In this document: positions 1 through 8,023 of the stretch, piece after piece
Position numbering within the stretch: the stretch's first letter is position 1
Layout: each line of letters begins with the position of its first letter
From: an uncultured Mycoplasmatota bacterium
GTDB taxonomy: Bacteria; Bacillota_I; Bacilli_A; RF39; UBA660
NCBI GenBank assembly: GCA_946494345.1
Contig: CAMMBX010000004.1
Span: 1-31,187 of the forward strand
Direction: 5' to 3'
Length of the DNA: 31,187 nucleotides
Position numbers and translations under genes: made by a program
Notes under the pieces: model-generated
What the model was told of the DNA's origin: nothing
Databases searched by the model: none
What the model saw: only the letters and a program-made list of their open reading frames with translations

Positions 1-4
1 TTAT

Positions 5-50
5 AAAAAAAGGCTGTAAAGAAATCAATTACTTAATTTCCCGACAGCCC
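5..50 (-). terminator. Terminator of the dnaD-nth operon
   Basis: Read on the minus strand, GGCTGT (44-49) pairs with ACAGCC (12-17) and is followed by a seven-T run. The loop is long, about 26 nt, and the left arm lies inside the last codons of nth, so the hairpin overlaps the coding 3' end. Confidence 0.7.
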
Positions 51-670
51 CTTTTCTTATACTTACAAATACTATTTAACTTGCACTCTTCACAATTAGG
101 ACTAATCGCTTTACAATGATATCTTCCAAATAGAACAAGCTGTAAATGTCTCTTAGCCCAGTCTTCTCTTTTAAACTTTCTTTTTAACTTTTCTTCTACT
201 CCTCTTACATCATCACTATCTTTAGCAAGACCTAAACGCTTAGAAACTCTTTCTACATGAGTATCAACAGCTATAGTAGGAATATTATAAAACTCCCCTA
301 AAAACACATTAACAGTCTTTCTACCTACACCAGGCATGGCTTCTAAACACTTTCTATTAGTTGGAACTTTACCATTATATATAGATACTAATATCCTAGC
401 AATCTCTTTAACATATGAAGCTTTTTTTCTAAAAGAACCAAGTGGTCTCAATATCACTTCAACATCTTTAATATCAGCATTCATTAACTTCTCTAAAGTA
501 CTATATTTACCAAACAACATAGGAGTAACACTATTAACTCTTTTATCAGTAGTTTGTGCACTAAGTACAATAGCAATTAAAAGTTCGTAATCATTATTAT
601 AATTAAGTTCACACTTAGGATGAGGAAACAACTCATCTAAATAATCTTCTATTACTTCAACTCTATTCAT
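29..670 (-). CDS. nth: Endonuclease III (Nth)
   Basis: Base-excision repair DNA glycosylase/AP lyase acting on oxidised pyrimidines. The product starting at MNRVEV is 213 residues, close to the roughly 211 of E. coli Nth. The helix-hairpin-helix MPGVGRKTVNVFL carries the catalytic Lys, followed by VDTHVERVSKRLG with the catalytic Asp. The C-terminus has the four Cys of the 4Fe-4S loop spaced C-x6-C-x2-C-x5-C. An upstream in-frame ATG would add nine residues, but that segment is the out-of-frame tail of the preceding dnaD-like gene. The ATG at 670 overlaps that gene's stop codon by a few bases, which suggests translational coupling. The dnaD-nth order is conserved in Firmicutes. Confidence 0.95.
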   Translation of the reverse strand: MNRVEVIEDYLDELFPHPKCELNYNNDYELLIAIVLSAQTTDKRVNSVTPMLFGKYSTLEKLMNADIKDVEVILRPLGSFRKKASYVKEIARILVSIYNGKVPTNRKCLEAMPGVGRKTVNVFLGEFYNIPTIAVDTHVERVSKRLGLAKDSDDVRGVEEKLKRKFKREDWAKRHLQLVLFGRYHCKAISPNCEECKLNSICKYKKRGCREIK

Positions 671-1325
671 CTTCATCATCAAACCAATCATAGTCAAAAA
701 CTTCTACTGGTTCTTTTAACTCCTTACTTTTTTTATTTAAAAAATGTTTAACATCTTCTTTTGTTTTTATCCCCTTCTTATCCCATTCATAAAGTATTTT
801 ATCAATATATCTAATACTAGATACTCCATTTAACACCGCTTCTTTTACTGCTTCTACAATTACTCCACTATCAAAAGTAGCAGCCCAAGCTTTAATAAAC
901 TCTAATTCACTAGGGCTTAAGGTTCTTCCAAATTCTTTTTCAATTACAGAAAAAATACTATCATCAATAGAAACTTCATTATTTTTAATAACTTCATCAC
1001 TAATAATAGCAGCCATTCTCTCATAGAACAAAGATATATCTATCTTCTCTTCACCAATACCTTTATCATTTTTAAAAGTATCTATTAGAAGCAACTTTTT
1101 ATCCGTAAGAGAAGAAATAAACTTTAAAATATCTTTAATGCTTAATCCTAGTTCTTCACTCATACTTTTAGGATCAAAAGTAAAAGTATTACCTTTATCT
1201 TTTAAATACATCAAAAACATAAACTCTTCTAAACTAATATTCAATTTTTTATATTCTTTAAAAAAAAGAAGAGGTACAACTATATTCTTACTTTCAAGCA
1301 AACTAATCAACTGTTTTTGTTTCAT
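663..1325 (-). CDS. dnaD: DnaD-like primosome component
   Basis: Replication initiation/restart protein of the DnaD/DnaB_2 family, 220 residues. The N-terminal half (about 1-110) looks like the winged-helix DDBH1 domain. The C-terminal half (about 120-200) has the DDBH2 pattern ending in YIDKILYEWDKKGIKT, which matches the family's YxxxILxxW motif. The tail is acidic (DYDWFDDEDE). It starts inside the 3' end of cca (23-bp overlap) and its stop overlaps the nth start, so cca, dnaD and nth probably form one operon. In Bacillus dnaD loads the helicase through DnaB/DnaI; whether this distant homologue does the same is inference. The gene order supports the call. Confidence 0.85.
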   Translation of the reverse strand: MKQKQLISLLESKNIVVPLLFFKEYKKLNISLEEFMFLMYLKDKGNTFTFDPKSMSEELGLSIKDILKFISSLTDKKLLLIDTFKNDKGIGEEKIDISLFYERMAAIISDEVIKNNEVSIDDSIFSVIEKEFGRTLSPSELEFIKAWAATFDSGVIVEAVKEAVLNGVSSIRYIDKILYEWDKKGIKTKEDVKHFLNKKSKELKEPVEVFDYDWFDDEDE

Positions 1326-2445
1326 TACAGTCCTCCTTTTTGATTAAATTAATTCTAGTATATATTTTTTTAGCAAATAAAAGCAACTGTTTTTTTTCAT
1401 TAACTACTTCTCCTTTTAAAATAGCTTTTTCAATATTGTCCCACAGTTTACTTATAATAGGACCATCCTCAATTTCTAAATAATTCATCAAATCATAAGT
1501 ATCAATAACAATGTCATTTCTTTTATGAATAGGCATTTCATTATAAATATCCATAATTCTCTTCTTATCAATACCCATAATCTCTCCTGCAACAGTACAA
1601 GGATATAAATCATAATAATATAACGTTTCATTCAAAAGGGGATTATATAACATAGCATTTCTAATATCTTTCATTAATTTTAATTCATTTCTTGTAAATG
1701 GATATATCGAATCCACATCTAAAACTGTCCATATACCTATAACTTGGCTACATGGCTTCACTTTATTAATTTTATCCAAATATAAAACACTAATTAAATC
1801 AAGTTCTCTTATTAATGAAAGTCCTTTCTCTATATTAGGGCTACTAAATATCTTATCTAATTCTTCTTTTTTTCTATTAATAGAAAGCTCCTTAAGTAGA
1901 TACTTAGATTGTCTAATCGCTTCTTTAACTTCTAAAGATAATTCAAAATCTAAGGTAGTGGCAAATCTAATAGCCCTTAATATTCTAAGTGAATCGTTCT
2001 TAAACGACTCTAAAGGATCACTAACAGTTTTAATTATTTTATTATTTATATCATTTTTACAATTAAGTAAATCAATAATATTACCTGATTTATCCATACA
2101 AATAGTATTAATAGTAAAATCTCTTCTTTTTAAATCTAATTTTAAGCTATCCACATAATTAATAGTATCAGGATGTCTATTATCTAAATAAATACCATCA
2201 TCTCTATAAGTAGTTATTTCAAATTGAATATTATTTATGTAAACTGTTATACTACCATACAGCTCATTATCTACATTAGCATTAGGAAATATTTTAATTA
2301 GATCTTTTGGTTTGGCATTAGTAGTAATATCAACATCATTAGATTTAATGCCCATTATATAATCACGAACAAATCCCCCTACAATATATGCTTCATAAGA
2401 ATTATCTTCTATTAAATTTAAAACTTTTAAAGCTGTCTCTAACAT
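1303..2445 (-). CDS. cca: CCA tRNA nucleotidyltransferase
   Basis: Class II nucleotidyltransferase adding or repairing the 3' CCA of tRNAs, 380 residues. Residues 20-45 contain the metal-binding signature GGFVRDYIMG followed by DVDITTNAKP. RRDFTINTICMD near residue 110 is the family's RRDF-x-N motif. An RNA-binding segment with RILRAIRFATTLDFEL follows near residue 155. No HD phosphohydrolase domain is visible. Poly(A) polymerases of the same fold are hard to separate by sequence, but in low-GC Gram-positives the single copy is normally the CCA enzyme. First gene of the cca-dnaD-nth run. No strong Shine-Dalgarno is visible before the ATG. Confidence 0.9.
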   Translation of the reverse strand: MLETALKVLNLIEDNSYEAYIVGGFVRDYIMGIKSNDVDITTNAKPKDLIKIFPNANVDNELYGSITVYINNIQFEITTYRDDGIYLDNRHPDTINYVDSLKLDLKRRDFTINTICMDKSGNIIDLLNCKNDINNKIIKTVSDPLESFKNDSLRILRAIRFATTLDFELSLEVKEAIRQSKYLLKELSINRKKEELDKIFSSPNIEKGLSLIRELDLISVLYLDKINKVKPCSQVIGIWTVLDVDSIYPFTRNELKLMKDIRNAMLYNPLLNETLYYYDLYPCTVAGEIMGIDKKRIMDIYNEMPIHKRNDIVIDTYDLMNYLEIEDGPIISKLWDNIEKAILKGEVVNEKKQLLLFAKKIYTRINLIKKEDCNETKTVD

Positions 2446-2484
2446 TATTTATATCACTGCTTTCTATATATATTTTACCATTTA

Positions 2485-2826
2485 TTAAGATTTTTTAAAA
2501 GTAATTGCCACAACTCCCCACTGCTTTTCATCTTCTTTTGTGTAAAATCTTGCCATTAAGTTTAACCATTCTTCCTTAGTAAAATTATTTAAGTAAAGTC
2601 TTTCCATTTTATATTTATTAGCTAAAGAATCAAAAGTGTCAAAATAGTCTAAGTACATAACCTTTGCTCTAATTTCTTCATCATCGTTAGGCCTTCTAAG
2701 AAATATTAAAGTATCTCCTACTTTTAAGTTCCTTCTTTTAGGATCATTAAGTCTAACCTCAACATCCTTCTTACCATTTTTAACAAGGTCAAATATATCA
2801 CTATCTAAATGTATAAACATTTCCAT
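2485..2826 (-). CDS. ASCH/PUA-like domain protein
   Basis: Small protein of about 113 residues with the ASCH pattern: an N-terminal beta strand, VKNGKKDVEVRLNDPKRRNLKVGDTLIF (about residues 12-40), a central acidic stretch, and a C-terminal W-G-V-V-A-I strand. ASCH domains adopt a PUA-like fold and are thought to bind RNA; no specific substrate can be assigned. An earlier ATG at 2841 exists, but GGAG directly after it sits at proper spacing for the ATG at 2826, so the shorter form is preferred. It overlaps the end of the DUF1294 gene, so the two are probably cotranscribed. Confidence 0.75.
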   Translation of the reverse strand: MEMFIHLDSDIFDLVKNGKKDVEVRLNDPKRRNLKVGDTLIFLRRPNDDEEIRAKVMYLDYFDTFDSLANKYKMERLYLNNFTKEEWLNLMARFYTKEDEKQWGVVAITFKKS

Positions 2827-3059
2827 AATAACACGCTCCATAATATTAAAGATATAATATTAACAAGATAAAACTTTAATTTTAAGGTTTTATGTCTAAA
2901 AAGAAACATTCCTAAAAATCCTCCTAAAGCTCCTCCGAGTACACTAAAAAGAAATAGAAGTTTTTCGCTAATTCTATAACAATGCTTATATGCTAGAAAT
3001 TTATCTACTCCATAAAGAATAAACAGTATAACATTTATAACAACTAAATATATTAACAT
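2805..3059 (-). CDS. DUF1294 small membrane protein
   Basis: About 84 residues with three hydrophobic segments. Between the first and second are the DUF1294 hallmarks YGVDKFLAYKHCYRIS and a glycine-rich GGALGGFLGMFLFRHKT. The function of the family is unknown; it sits in the cytoplasmic membrane. The first possible ATG (3074) falls inside the stem of the HU terminator (AGCCA-TGGCT then T-run). The true start is therefore more likely the ATG at 3059, beginning MLIYLVV. Overlaps the downstream ASCH gene by about 22 bp. Confidence 0.75.
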   Translation of the reverse strand: MLIYLVVINVILFILYGVDKFLAYKHCYRISEKLLFLFSVLGGALGGFLGMFLFRHKTLKLKFYLVNIISLILWSVLLWKCLYI

Positions 3060-3062
3060 AAA

Positions 3063-3082
3063 GAAAAAAGCCATTTCTGGCT
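3063..3082 (-). terminator. Terminator after HU
   Basis: Minus-strand hairpin AGCCA (3078-3082) with TGGCT (3069-3073) around a GAAA loop, followed directly by TTTTTTCTTT. It lies just downstream of the HU stop codon and swallows the upstream candidate start of the DUF1294 gene. Partial read-through would feed DUF1294 and ASCH. Confidence 0.75.
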
Positions 3083-3094
3083 TGATTCTTAATT

Positions 3095-3367
3095 TTAGTT
3101 TACTGCATCTTTAAGAGCAGAGCCTGCTTTAAATGAAACGGCATTTCTAGCTGCTATTTGAACAGTAGCACCTGTTCTAGGATTACGTCCTTCACGAGCA
3201 GCTCTTTGAGATACACCAAATGTACCAAATCCTACTAATGTAACTTTATCACCATTAGCTAAGGCCTCAGTAATAGTTTCACAAAATGCATCAATAGCAC
3301 GAGTTGCATCAGCTTTAGTTAATCCAGCTTTTTCTGCAACAGCTTCAACTAATTCTACTTTTTTCAT
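3095..3367 (-). CDS. hup: HU DNA-binding protein
   Basis: Histone-like nucleoid protein, 90 residues, dimeric, bends DNA without sequence specificity. It shows the complete family layout: helical N-terminus MKKVELVEAVAEKAGLTK, the signature around GFGTFGVSQRAAREGRNPRTG with the DNA-binding beta arm, and the C-terminal AFKAG-like segment (here VSFKAGSALKDAVN). The Shine-Dalgarno AGGAGG lies 9 bases before ATG. It has its own promoter and terminator, as expected for a strongly expressed single gene. Codon use is visibly richer in GC than in neighbouring genes, in line with high expression. Confidence 0.98.
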   Translation of the reverse strand: MKKVELVEAVAEKAGLTKADATRAIDAFCETITEALANGDKVTLVGFGTFGVSQRAAREGRNPRTGATVQIAARNAVSFKAGSALKDAVN

Positions 3368-3414
3368 TTATAAAACCTCCTATTAATTTAAGCATATATC
3401 TTGCTTACATAATA

Positions 3415-3443
3415 AGGATAGCATGAAAGCCTTTCTAAATCAA
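3415..3443 (-). promoter_or_regulatory. Promoter of the HU gene
   Basis: Minus-strand TTGATT (3438-3443), 17-bp spacer, TATCCT (3415-3420), located about 50 bp upstream of the HU start codon. Confidence 0.6.
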
Positions 3444-3464
3444 TGATTTTTACTGATTTTTACA

Positions 3465-5108
3465 TCAATTATTTGGTATTTGTAACACTTGTCCAATAGA
3501 AAGTAAATTAGATGTTAGATTATTTAAATTTTTTATAGTATCAACAGTAGTACCAAAACGATTTGCTATACTCCACAAACTATCACCTGAGGCTACTGTA
3601 TATGTAGTATAAGTAGGATTATTTGGATTATTAGAACCAGTAGTTGGTATAATCAAGACTTGTCCAATAGAAAGTAAATTAGATGTCAAATTATTTGCAG
3701 TCTTTAAATCGTTAACGGTAACTCCAAAACGATTAGCAATACTCCATAAGCTATCACCTGAGGCTACTGTATATGTAGTAGGAACTATTTCGCTATCTTC
3801 ATTATCTTCTAAATCATCTCCTGCACTAATCCCTGGTATTATTAAAGATTGTCCAACACTTAAAGTATCAGTAGTAAGAACATTAGCATCTCTTATTTCT
3901 TGAACTGTAACTCCGAAACGCCTTGCTATACTCCAAAGACTATCTCCTCGTTCTACAGTATAATAAAAGACTGCTCCATTATTTTCATCTTCACCATTAT
4001 CTTCTTCTCCACTAACACCCGGTATAGTTAATACTTGACCTACACTTAACACATCATTAGTTAAGTTATTAGCATCTCTTAAAGCTTGGACTGTAACACC
4101 AAAACGATTAGCAATACTCCACAAGCTATCACCTTTTACTACAGTATAAGTAGTAGATGGTCCTGTAATATTATCATTACCTTCATTACCACTACCTACT
4201 CCTGGGATTATTAAAACTTGCCCTATACTTAAAGTATCACTAGTAAGATTATTGGCACGTCTTAAATCATTAACACTTATTCCATAACGACTTGCTATAC
4301 TCCACAAACTATCTCCTTTTTGCACAGTATAAGTGACATTACCACTTGGAGGAACAATTTCATTACCTTCATTACTACCAGGTATTCTCAAAATTTGTCC
4401 AACACTTAACACATCACTAGTTAAGTTATTAGCATCTCTTAAAGCCTGAACTGTAACCCCAAAACGATTAGCAATACTCCATAGACTATCACCTTTTACT
4501 ACAGTATAGAAGTTATTACCACTGCCCTCAGGAGGAGTATAAGGAACACCAGCATACTCTGCTATCGCTCTAACTACCGCTTCCACATAGTTTAATAAAT
4601 CATTTTGCAATTTAACTCTATCATTAGCATTATCAATAAAACCATATTCTACTAACACTGACTGCATAGGAGTAGTTTCTCTAATAATGTAATAGTAGTC
4701 TTTTGATGGATCTTCAGGAAGTCTTCTTTGATAGTATTTACGCATAATTTGTCCTTCACTACCTATTTCTTCCAAGATAGATTGTGCTAAAGTAGAATTA
4801 TTACGTAAAGCATAAATAACTTCAGCACCTTCTCCACCTCCAGCATTTATATGATTAGATATAAGTATAGCATTAGGACTACCACCAAAAGCTTCATTAG
4901 CACGTCTAAGTCTTTCTGTTCTACTAATATTCTCATCATAATCTCTAGTTAAAACAACAGGTATACCTAACTCTTTTAATCTATCAGCCATATATAAAGA
5001 AGCTTCTAATGTAAAATCTTTCTCTTGTAAACCACCACTTACAGCACCTGGGTCCGCACCTCCATGTCCAGCATCAACAACCACACCAGTTACTCTTCGC
5101 TCATTCAT
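3465..5108 (-). CDS. N-acetylmuramoyl-L-alanine amidase with six LysM repeats
   Basis: Peptidoglycan hydrolase of about 547 residues. The Amidase_3 domain is at residues 1-185: VDAGHGGADPGAV (zinc His), an EASLYMADRL helix with the zinc Glu, ISNHINAG (zinc His), and VLVEYGFIDN with the catalytic Glu. Six LysM repeats of about 44 residues follow, each with GDSLWSIA.RFG and LS.GQ.L.IP, separated by acidic or Asn/Gly-rich linkers. The start at 5108 (MNERRVTG) is preceded by GAGGTG; the longer in-frame form has no convincing leader. No signal peptide is visible in either form. This resembles sporulation mother-cell amidases that are released by lysis; export by another route is possible. Repeats 1 and 3 are nearly identical and could recombine. 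Confidence 0.93.
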   Translation of the reverse strand: MNERRVTGVVVDAGHGGADPGAVSGGLQEKDFTLEASLYMADRLKELGIPVVLTRDYDENISRTERLRRANEAFGGSPNAILISNHINAGGGEGAEVIYALRNNSTLAQSILEEIGSEGQIMRKYYQRRLPEDPSKDYYYIIRETTPMQSVLVEYGFIDNANDRVKLQNDLLNYVEAVVRAIAEYAGVPYTPPEGSGNNFYTVVKGDSLWSIANRFGVTVQALRDANNLTSDVLSVGQILRIPGSNEGNEIVPPSGNVTYTVQKGDSLWSIASRYGISVNDLRRANNLTSDTLSIGQVLIIPGVGSGNEGNDNITGPSTTYTVVKGDSLWSIANRFGVTVQALRDANNLTNDVLSVGQVLTIPGVSGEEDNGEDENNGAVFYYTVERGDSLWSIARRFGVTVQEIRDANVLTTDTLSVGQSLIIPGISAGDDLEDNEDSEIVPTTYTVASGDSLWSIANRFGVTVNDLKTANNLTSNLLSIGQVLIIPTTGSNNPNNPTYTTYTVASGDSLWSIANRFGTTVDTIKNLNNLTSNLLSIGQVLQIPNN

Positions 5109-5342
5109 AATATTCACCTCTACATTAAAATATGTAAAAAGCCCTTTTTTGCTACTATTTATAAACATTAAGCTTAATAAAACTAAATATATCTCAAAAA
5201 ATAAAAGATTTTCTAATAACGAAATATTAACAACAATAAAAACTAACTTAGAAAATTTGATAAAGGTGTATTTCCTAAAATGAAAATTAGTATCAATACT
5301 AAATTAAATACACTAATAGTAAAATTTACAGAAAAAGAAAAA

Positions 5343-5370
5343 AGCCTTTTCGCTTTTTAGAAATAAGGCT
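5343..5370 (-). terminator. Bidirectional terminator
   Basis: AGCCTT (5343-5348) pairs with AAGGCT (5365-5370). On the minus strand a T-rich tract follows the stem; on the plus strand ATTTTTAT follows. It most likely ends the minus-strand transcript arriving from the peptidase E gene. Confidence 0.6.
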
Positions 5371-5453
5371 ATTTTTATACAACAATATTATAATGTTTCG
5401 TAATTCATTGCTAATTGAGTTTTAAAAAAGGACTGTCATTGCCCAAATTCATT

Positions 5454-5500
5454 ATTGGCTCTGCCAATATCGTAGTGGGTTACTAAAATGCCATTTTAGT
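5454..5500. repeat. Stacked short palindromes
   Basis: ATTGGC-tct-GCCAAT (5454-5468) and ACTAAAAT-gcc-ATTTTAGT (5482-5500) are perfect hairpins just 3' of the peptidase E gene. Neither has a T-run, so they look more like RNA-stabilising or mobile-repeat structures than terminators. Confidence 0.5.
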
Positions 5501-5506
5501 TTATTA

Positions 5507-6223
5507 TTACTCAAGTAAAAAGCATTCATTATCATTACATATTATTTCTATATTGCCTTGATAAATTTTATAACACTTTCCATAAACTTTATTACCCTCA
5601 ATATAAGAACCATCTGGTAATCCATAAATTAATCTCTTATAAGACTCATCTAAAATTGATTTCATTTGAATCATATTATCATTATTTATATCAAAATGAG
5701 GTTCTATATTAAATTCAGTCAAACCTAATCCCACCAATATACATGGATTAGATAAATCATTATCATCCTCGGGACTATTAAATACAATATCTGCAGAATT
5801 GATAGCACCTGCACTAATACCAACGATAGTTGAATCCAACTTTTTAATATATCCTTTTAAATTTATTTCATTAAAAAATTGATTTTGAATATATGTATTT
5901 CCACCACACAAAAATATCAATGAACTATTCTTTAAAACTTCAGAAATTTTAGTTTTGTTTCTATTATCTAATATTAAATATTCATCAAAAGATAAACCAG
6001 ATAATTTTAATGCTTCTATATCCATTTCTAAAAATTTATCGTTTTGTTCAAAATTAAATGGATTACTAGCAATTAAAACAAACTTTTTATTACTTTTTAA
6101 ACTATTTTTCATATTTAATAAAAATTGATTTTTTGAATAAAACTCTACAGGTATTTTTTTCCCATTTTCCTTTTTTATTCCACCAATATTACTAGTCAAA
6201 AATAAAACCATTATTATCACCAT
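5507..6223 (-). CDS. Peptidase E-like (family S51) protein
   Basis: About 234-238 residues with the class I glutamine amidotransferase-like fold of family S51. Seen motifs: FLCGGNTYIQNQF (oxyanion Gly-rich segment), VGISAGAIN with the nucleophile Ser in the G-x-S-A-G elbow, and FNIEPHFD with the candidate His. Known family members are cytoplasmic dipeptidases preferring N-terminal Asp, or cyanophycinases; the substrate here is not predictable. A second ATG at 6211 (MVLFLTSN) has GGTG at better spacing than the first. Isolated gene, separated from its neighbours by untranslated DNA on both sides. Confidence 0.8.
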   Translation of the reverse strand: MVIIMVLFLTSNIGGIKKENGKKIPVEFYSKNQFLLNMKNSLKSNKKFVLIASNPFNFEQNDKFLEMDIEALKLSGLSFDEYLILDNRNKTKISEVLKNSSLIFLCGGNTYIQNQFFNEINLKGYIKKLDSTIVGISAGAINSADIVFNSPEDDNDLSNPCILVGLGLTEFNIEPHFDINNDNMIQMKSILDESYKRLIYGLPDGSYIEGNKVYGKCYKIYQGNIEIICNDNECFLLE

Positions 6224-6258
6224 ATAACTATAATTAAAAATCTACTTATATAAATAAA

Positions 6259-6744
6259 TTAATTTATTTTTTTTATTTCTTTATACATCCTCGAATGAAA
6301 TCCTTCCTTCTCATAAAAATAAATAGCATTAACATTATAAGCAAAAACATCAATTAATATATATTCACAACCTAACGATTTAAAATACTTCTCCATTTCA
6401 TTCATCAAACCTTTGCCAAGTCCCTTTCCTCTTGCTTTAAAAGAAACAATCAATTCCGTAATTTCCCCTCTTTTTGGACATTTATAATCCAAATAATCTT
6501 TATCATCATAAGGGAAAATACATCCCATAATTAATCCTACTGCTTTATCATCTTCAACAGCAATATAACACTTACCATTATTTTTATTAACTTCCTCTAA
6601 GTCAATTAATGCCATCTTCTCTCTATAATCTTCACCAACTTGATCTAAGCAATCTTTATCAATTGACACAATATATTCTTCCAATTCCACAAGCAAATCT
6701 CTAACATCTTCCAAATACTTATCTTCATATTCAATTATTTTCAT
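6259..6744 (-). CDS. GNAT family N-acetyltransferase
   Basis: 161 residues. The acetyl-CoA binding motif A is seen as ITELIVSFKARGKGLGKGLM (the R-x-x-G-x-G/A loop), followed by an amphipathic helix, ILIDVFAYNVNAIYFYEKEGF (motif B, with the N..A..FYEK.GF pattern) and a basic tail. Acceptor substrate unknown. The N-terminal part is Glu/Asp-rich. It lies 35 bp upstream of the peptidase E gene in the same direction and may be cotranscribed with it. Confidence 0.88.
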   Translation of the reverse strand: MKIIEYEDKYLEDVRDLLVELEEYIVSIDKDCLDQVGEDYREKMALIDLEEVNKNNGKCYIAVEDDKAVGLIMGCIFPYDDKDYLDYKCPKRGEITELIVSFKARGKGLGKGLMNEMEKYFKSLGCEYILIDVFAYNVNAIYFYEKEGFHSRMYKEIKKIN

Positions 6745-6795
6745 GATTCAAACTCCTAACGCATTAAACTACATAACAATTATAACATCATTTAC

Positions 6796-7128
6796 TTATT
6801 GATATATCAACAACTCTACTATTTCTTTATCATAATCATATAACTCATGTTTACCTTTTTCAATAGTAATTAATTCTAAATTATTTCTTAAACAAAACTC
6901 TCTAATATCATTATAAGAAACAGTTTTATCCATCATTCCTTGTATAATTGAAACATTTCTAAATTTAGAATTTCTAATCTCTTTATCACTATTTTTAAAT
7001 TTTAAATAAGAATCTTTATATATTTTAATATTATTATATAATGGCATATATTCATTAGTATCAAAATAATCAATAGATATACCTGACTTTGATTCCATTA
7101 TTTCACAAAAATTAATAGCAGGACACAT
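6796..7128 (-). pseudogene. C-terminal part of the alpha/beta hydrolase, out of frame
   Basis: Continues the hydrolase encoded by the upstream frame. MCPAINF follows naturally after the upstream NDIEK. IQGMMDKTV carries the candidate catalytic Asp and KGKHELYD the His of the triad, which the upstream frame lacks. The reading frame is displaced where the minus strand has seven A (7134-7140). With six A the protein would read through as ...DIEKILMCPAINF.... Either a real frameshift mutation, a slippage-controlled gene, or a sequence error. By itself this fragment has no ribosome-binding site and no nucleophile. Confidence 0.75.
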
Positions 7129-7981
7129 TAATATTTTTTTCTATATCATTACTTCTTATAATAAGTCTATTTAAAATAACATATCCTCCAAAACTAGAAC
7201 CAAATAAACATATAGGAACATTATAATTATCTTTAGTATATTTAATTACTTCTTCTAAATATTCTATACACAAACTCAAATTAAATAAAGAAAAATAAGT
7301 TTTATCATCACCATGACCTGGAAAATCAAAAGAAACAACACCAACATTATTATTTAATAAATCTTTGGAAAATCTATTAACTAAATTTTTATTACTACCT
7401 AAGCCATGACAATAAATAGCAATTTTCTCTAACTTATTAGCAGGAATATATTCAATAATATTAATCCTGTTATTAATTAATTTTACATTATTATTTAACA
7501 AGTTTCTTATTTCTATTGGCCTATAATCAACAACTTCTACTGATACACATTTATGCTTACTGGAATCAAAAGAACCATCAAGTTTAGCATTATGAATATG
7601 TCCATGTATATTAATATAATCATCAGGTATCTGATTATCTTCTAAAGGTCTATGAGATAATATAATTTTATATTCATCTAACCTAATCTTAGTAGGTGCA
7701 ACTTCTAAACCAATATTATTATAGAAGTTTATTGACTTACCATCATGATTACCTCTAACTAAATATATTTTTCCATTAAGTTTACTTACAAAGTCACTTA
7801 TATTATCACCTAACAAAAAATCTCCTAAATGATAAACAATATCATCTTTATCTACAATACTATTCCAATTATTAATAATACTCTTATTCATCTCTTCTAT
7901 ATCTTTAAATGGTCTATTACAATATTTAATTATATTATTATGATTAAAATGTGTATTTGCAATTAAATATATCTTATTCAT
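7112..7981 (-). CDS. Metallophosphoesterase fused to alpha/beta hydrolase (N-terminal part)
   Basis: Start at MNKIYLI, preceded by AGGTGG at 5 bp. Residues 1-155 are a calcineurin-like phosphoesterase: HLGDFLLG, RGNHDG, LSHRPL and IHGHIHN are all present. The first metal motif, normally D-x-H, reads NTHFNH, so the metal-binding Asp is Asn. From about residue 185 an alpha/beta hydrolase begins: IAIYCHGLGSNKN (oxyanion region), SFDFPGHGD, and LFGSSFGGYV with the nucleophile Ser. The frame ends soon after that; the Asp and His of the triad lie in another frame downstream. The fusion of the two enzymes in one chain is unusual. Substrates unknown. Confidence 0.8.
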   Translation of the reverse strand: MNKIYLIANTHFNHNNIIKYCNRPFKDIEEMNKSIINNWNSIVDKDDIVYHLGDFLLGDNISDFVSKLNGKIYLVRGNHDGKSINFYNNIGLEVAPTKIRLDEYKIILSHRPLEDNQIPDDYINIHGHIHNAKLDGSFDSSKHKCVSVEVVDYRPIEIRNLLNNNVKLINNRINIIEYIPANKLEKIAIYCHGLGSNKNLVNRFSKDLLNNNVGVVSFDFPGHGDDKTYFSLFNLSLCIEYLEEVIKYTKDNYNVPICLFGSSFGGYVILNRLIIRSNDIEKNINVSCY

Positions 7982-7998
7982 ATCAACCACCTAAAAAT

Positions 7999-8022
7999 AA
8001 GATAACATATCACAGTTATCTT
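7999..8022 (-). terminator. Terminator after the first Xre gene
   Basis: Perfect 8-bp stem AAGATAAC/GTTATCTT with an 8-nt loop and ATTTTTAG after it on the minus strand. It ends just short of the phosphoesterase ribosome-binding site. Confidence 0.75.
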
Positions 8023-8023
8023 A

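Larger units (their letters stand above)
5169..5506. other. Intergenic stretch, no gene seen
   Basis: No convincing coding sequence on either strand. It holds a bidirectional terminator (5343-5370) and, next to the peptidase E stop codon, stacked small palindromes (5454-5468 and 5482-5500). The rest is AT-rich sequence that presumably carries the amidase promoter. Confidence 0.6.

Noticed and set aside
336..590. 84-codon plus-strand frame inside nth
   Set aside because: Antisense to a well-conserved gene, hydrophobic low-complexity translation and no Shine-Dalgarno.
3468..4515. Regularly spaced repeats of about 130-190 bp that could suggest a CRISPR-like or tandem DNA array
   Set aside because: They are the coding repeats of the six LysM domains, in frame and with conserved protein motifs.
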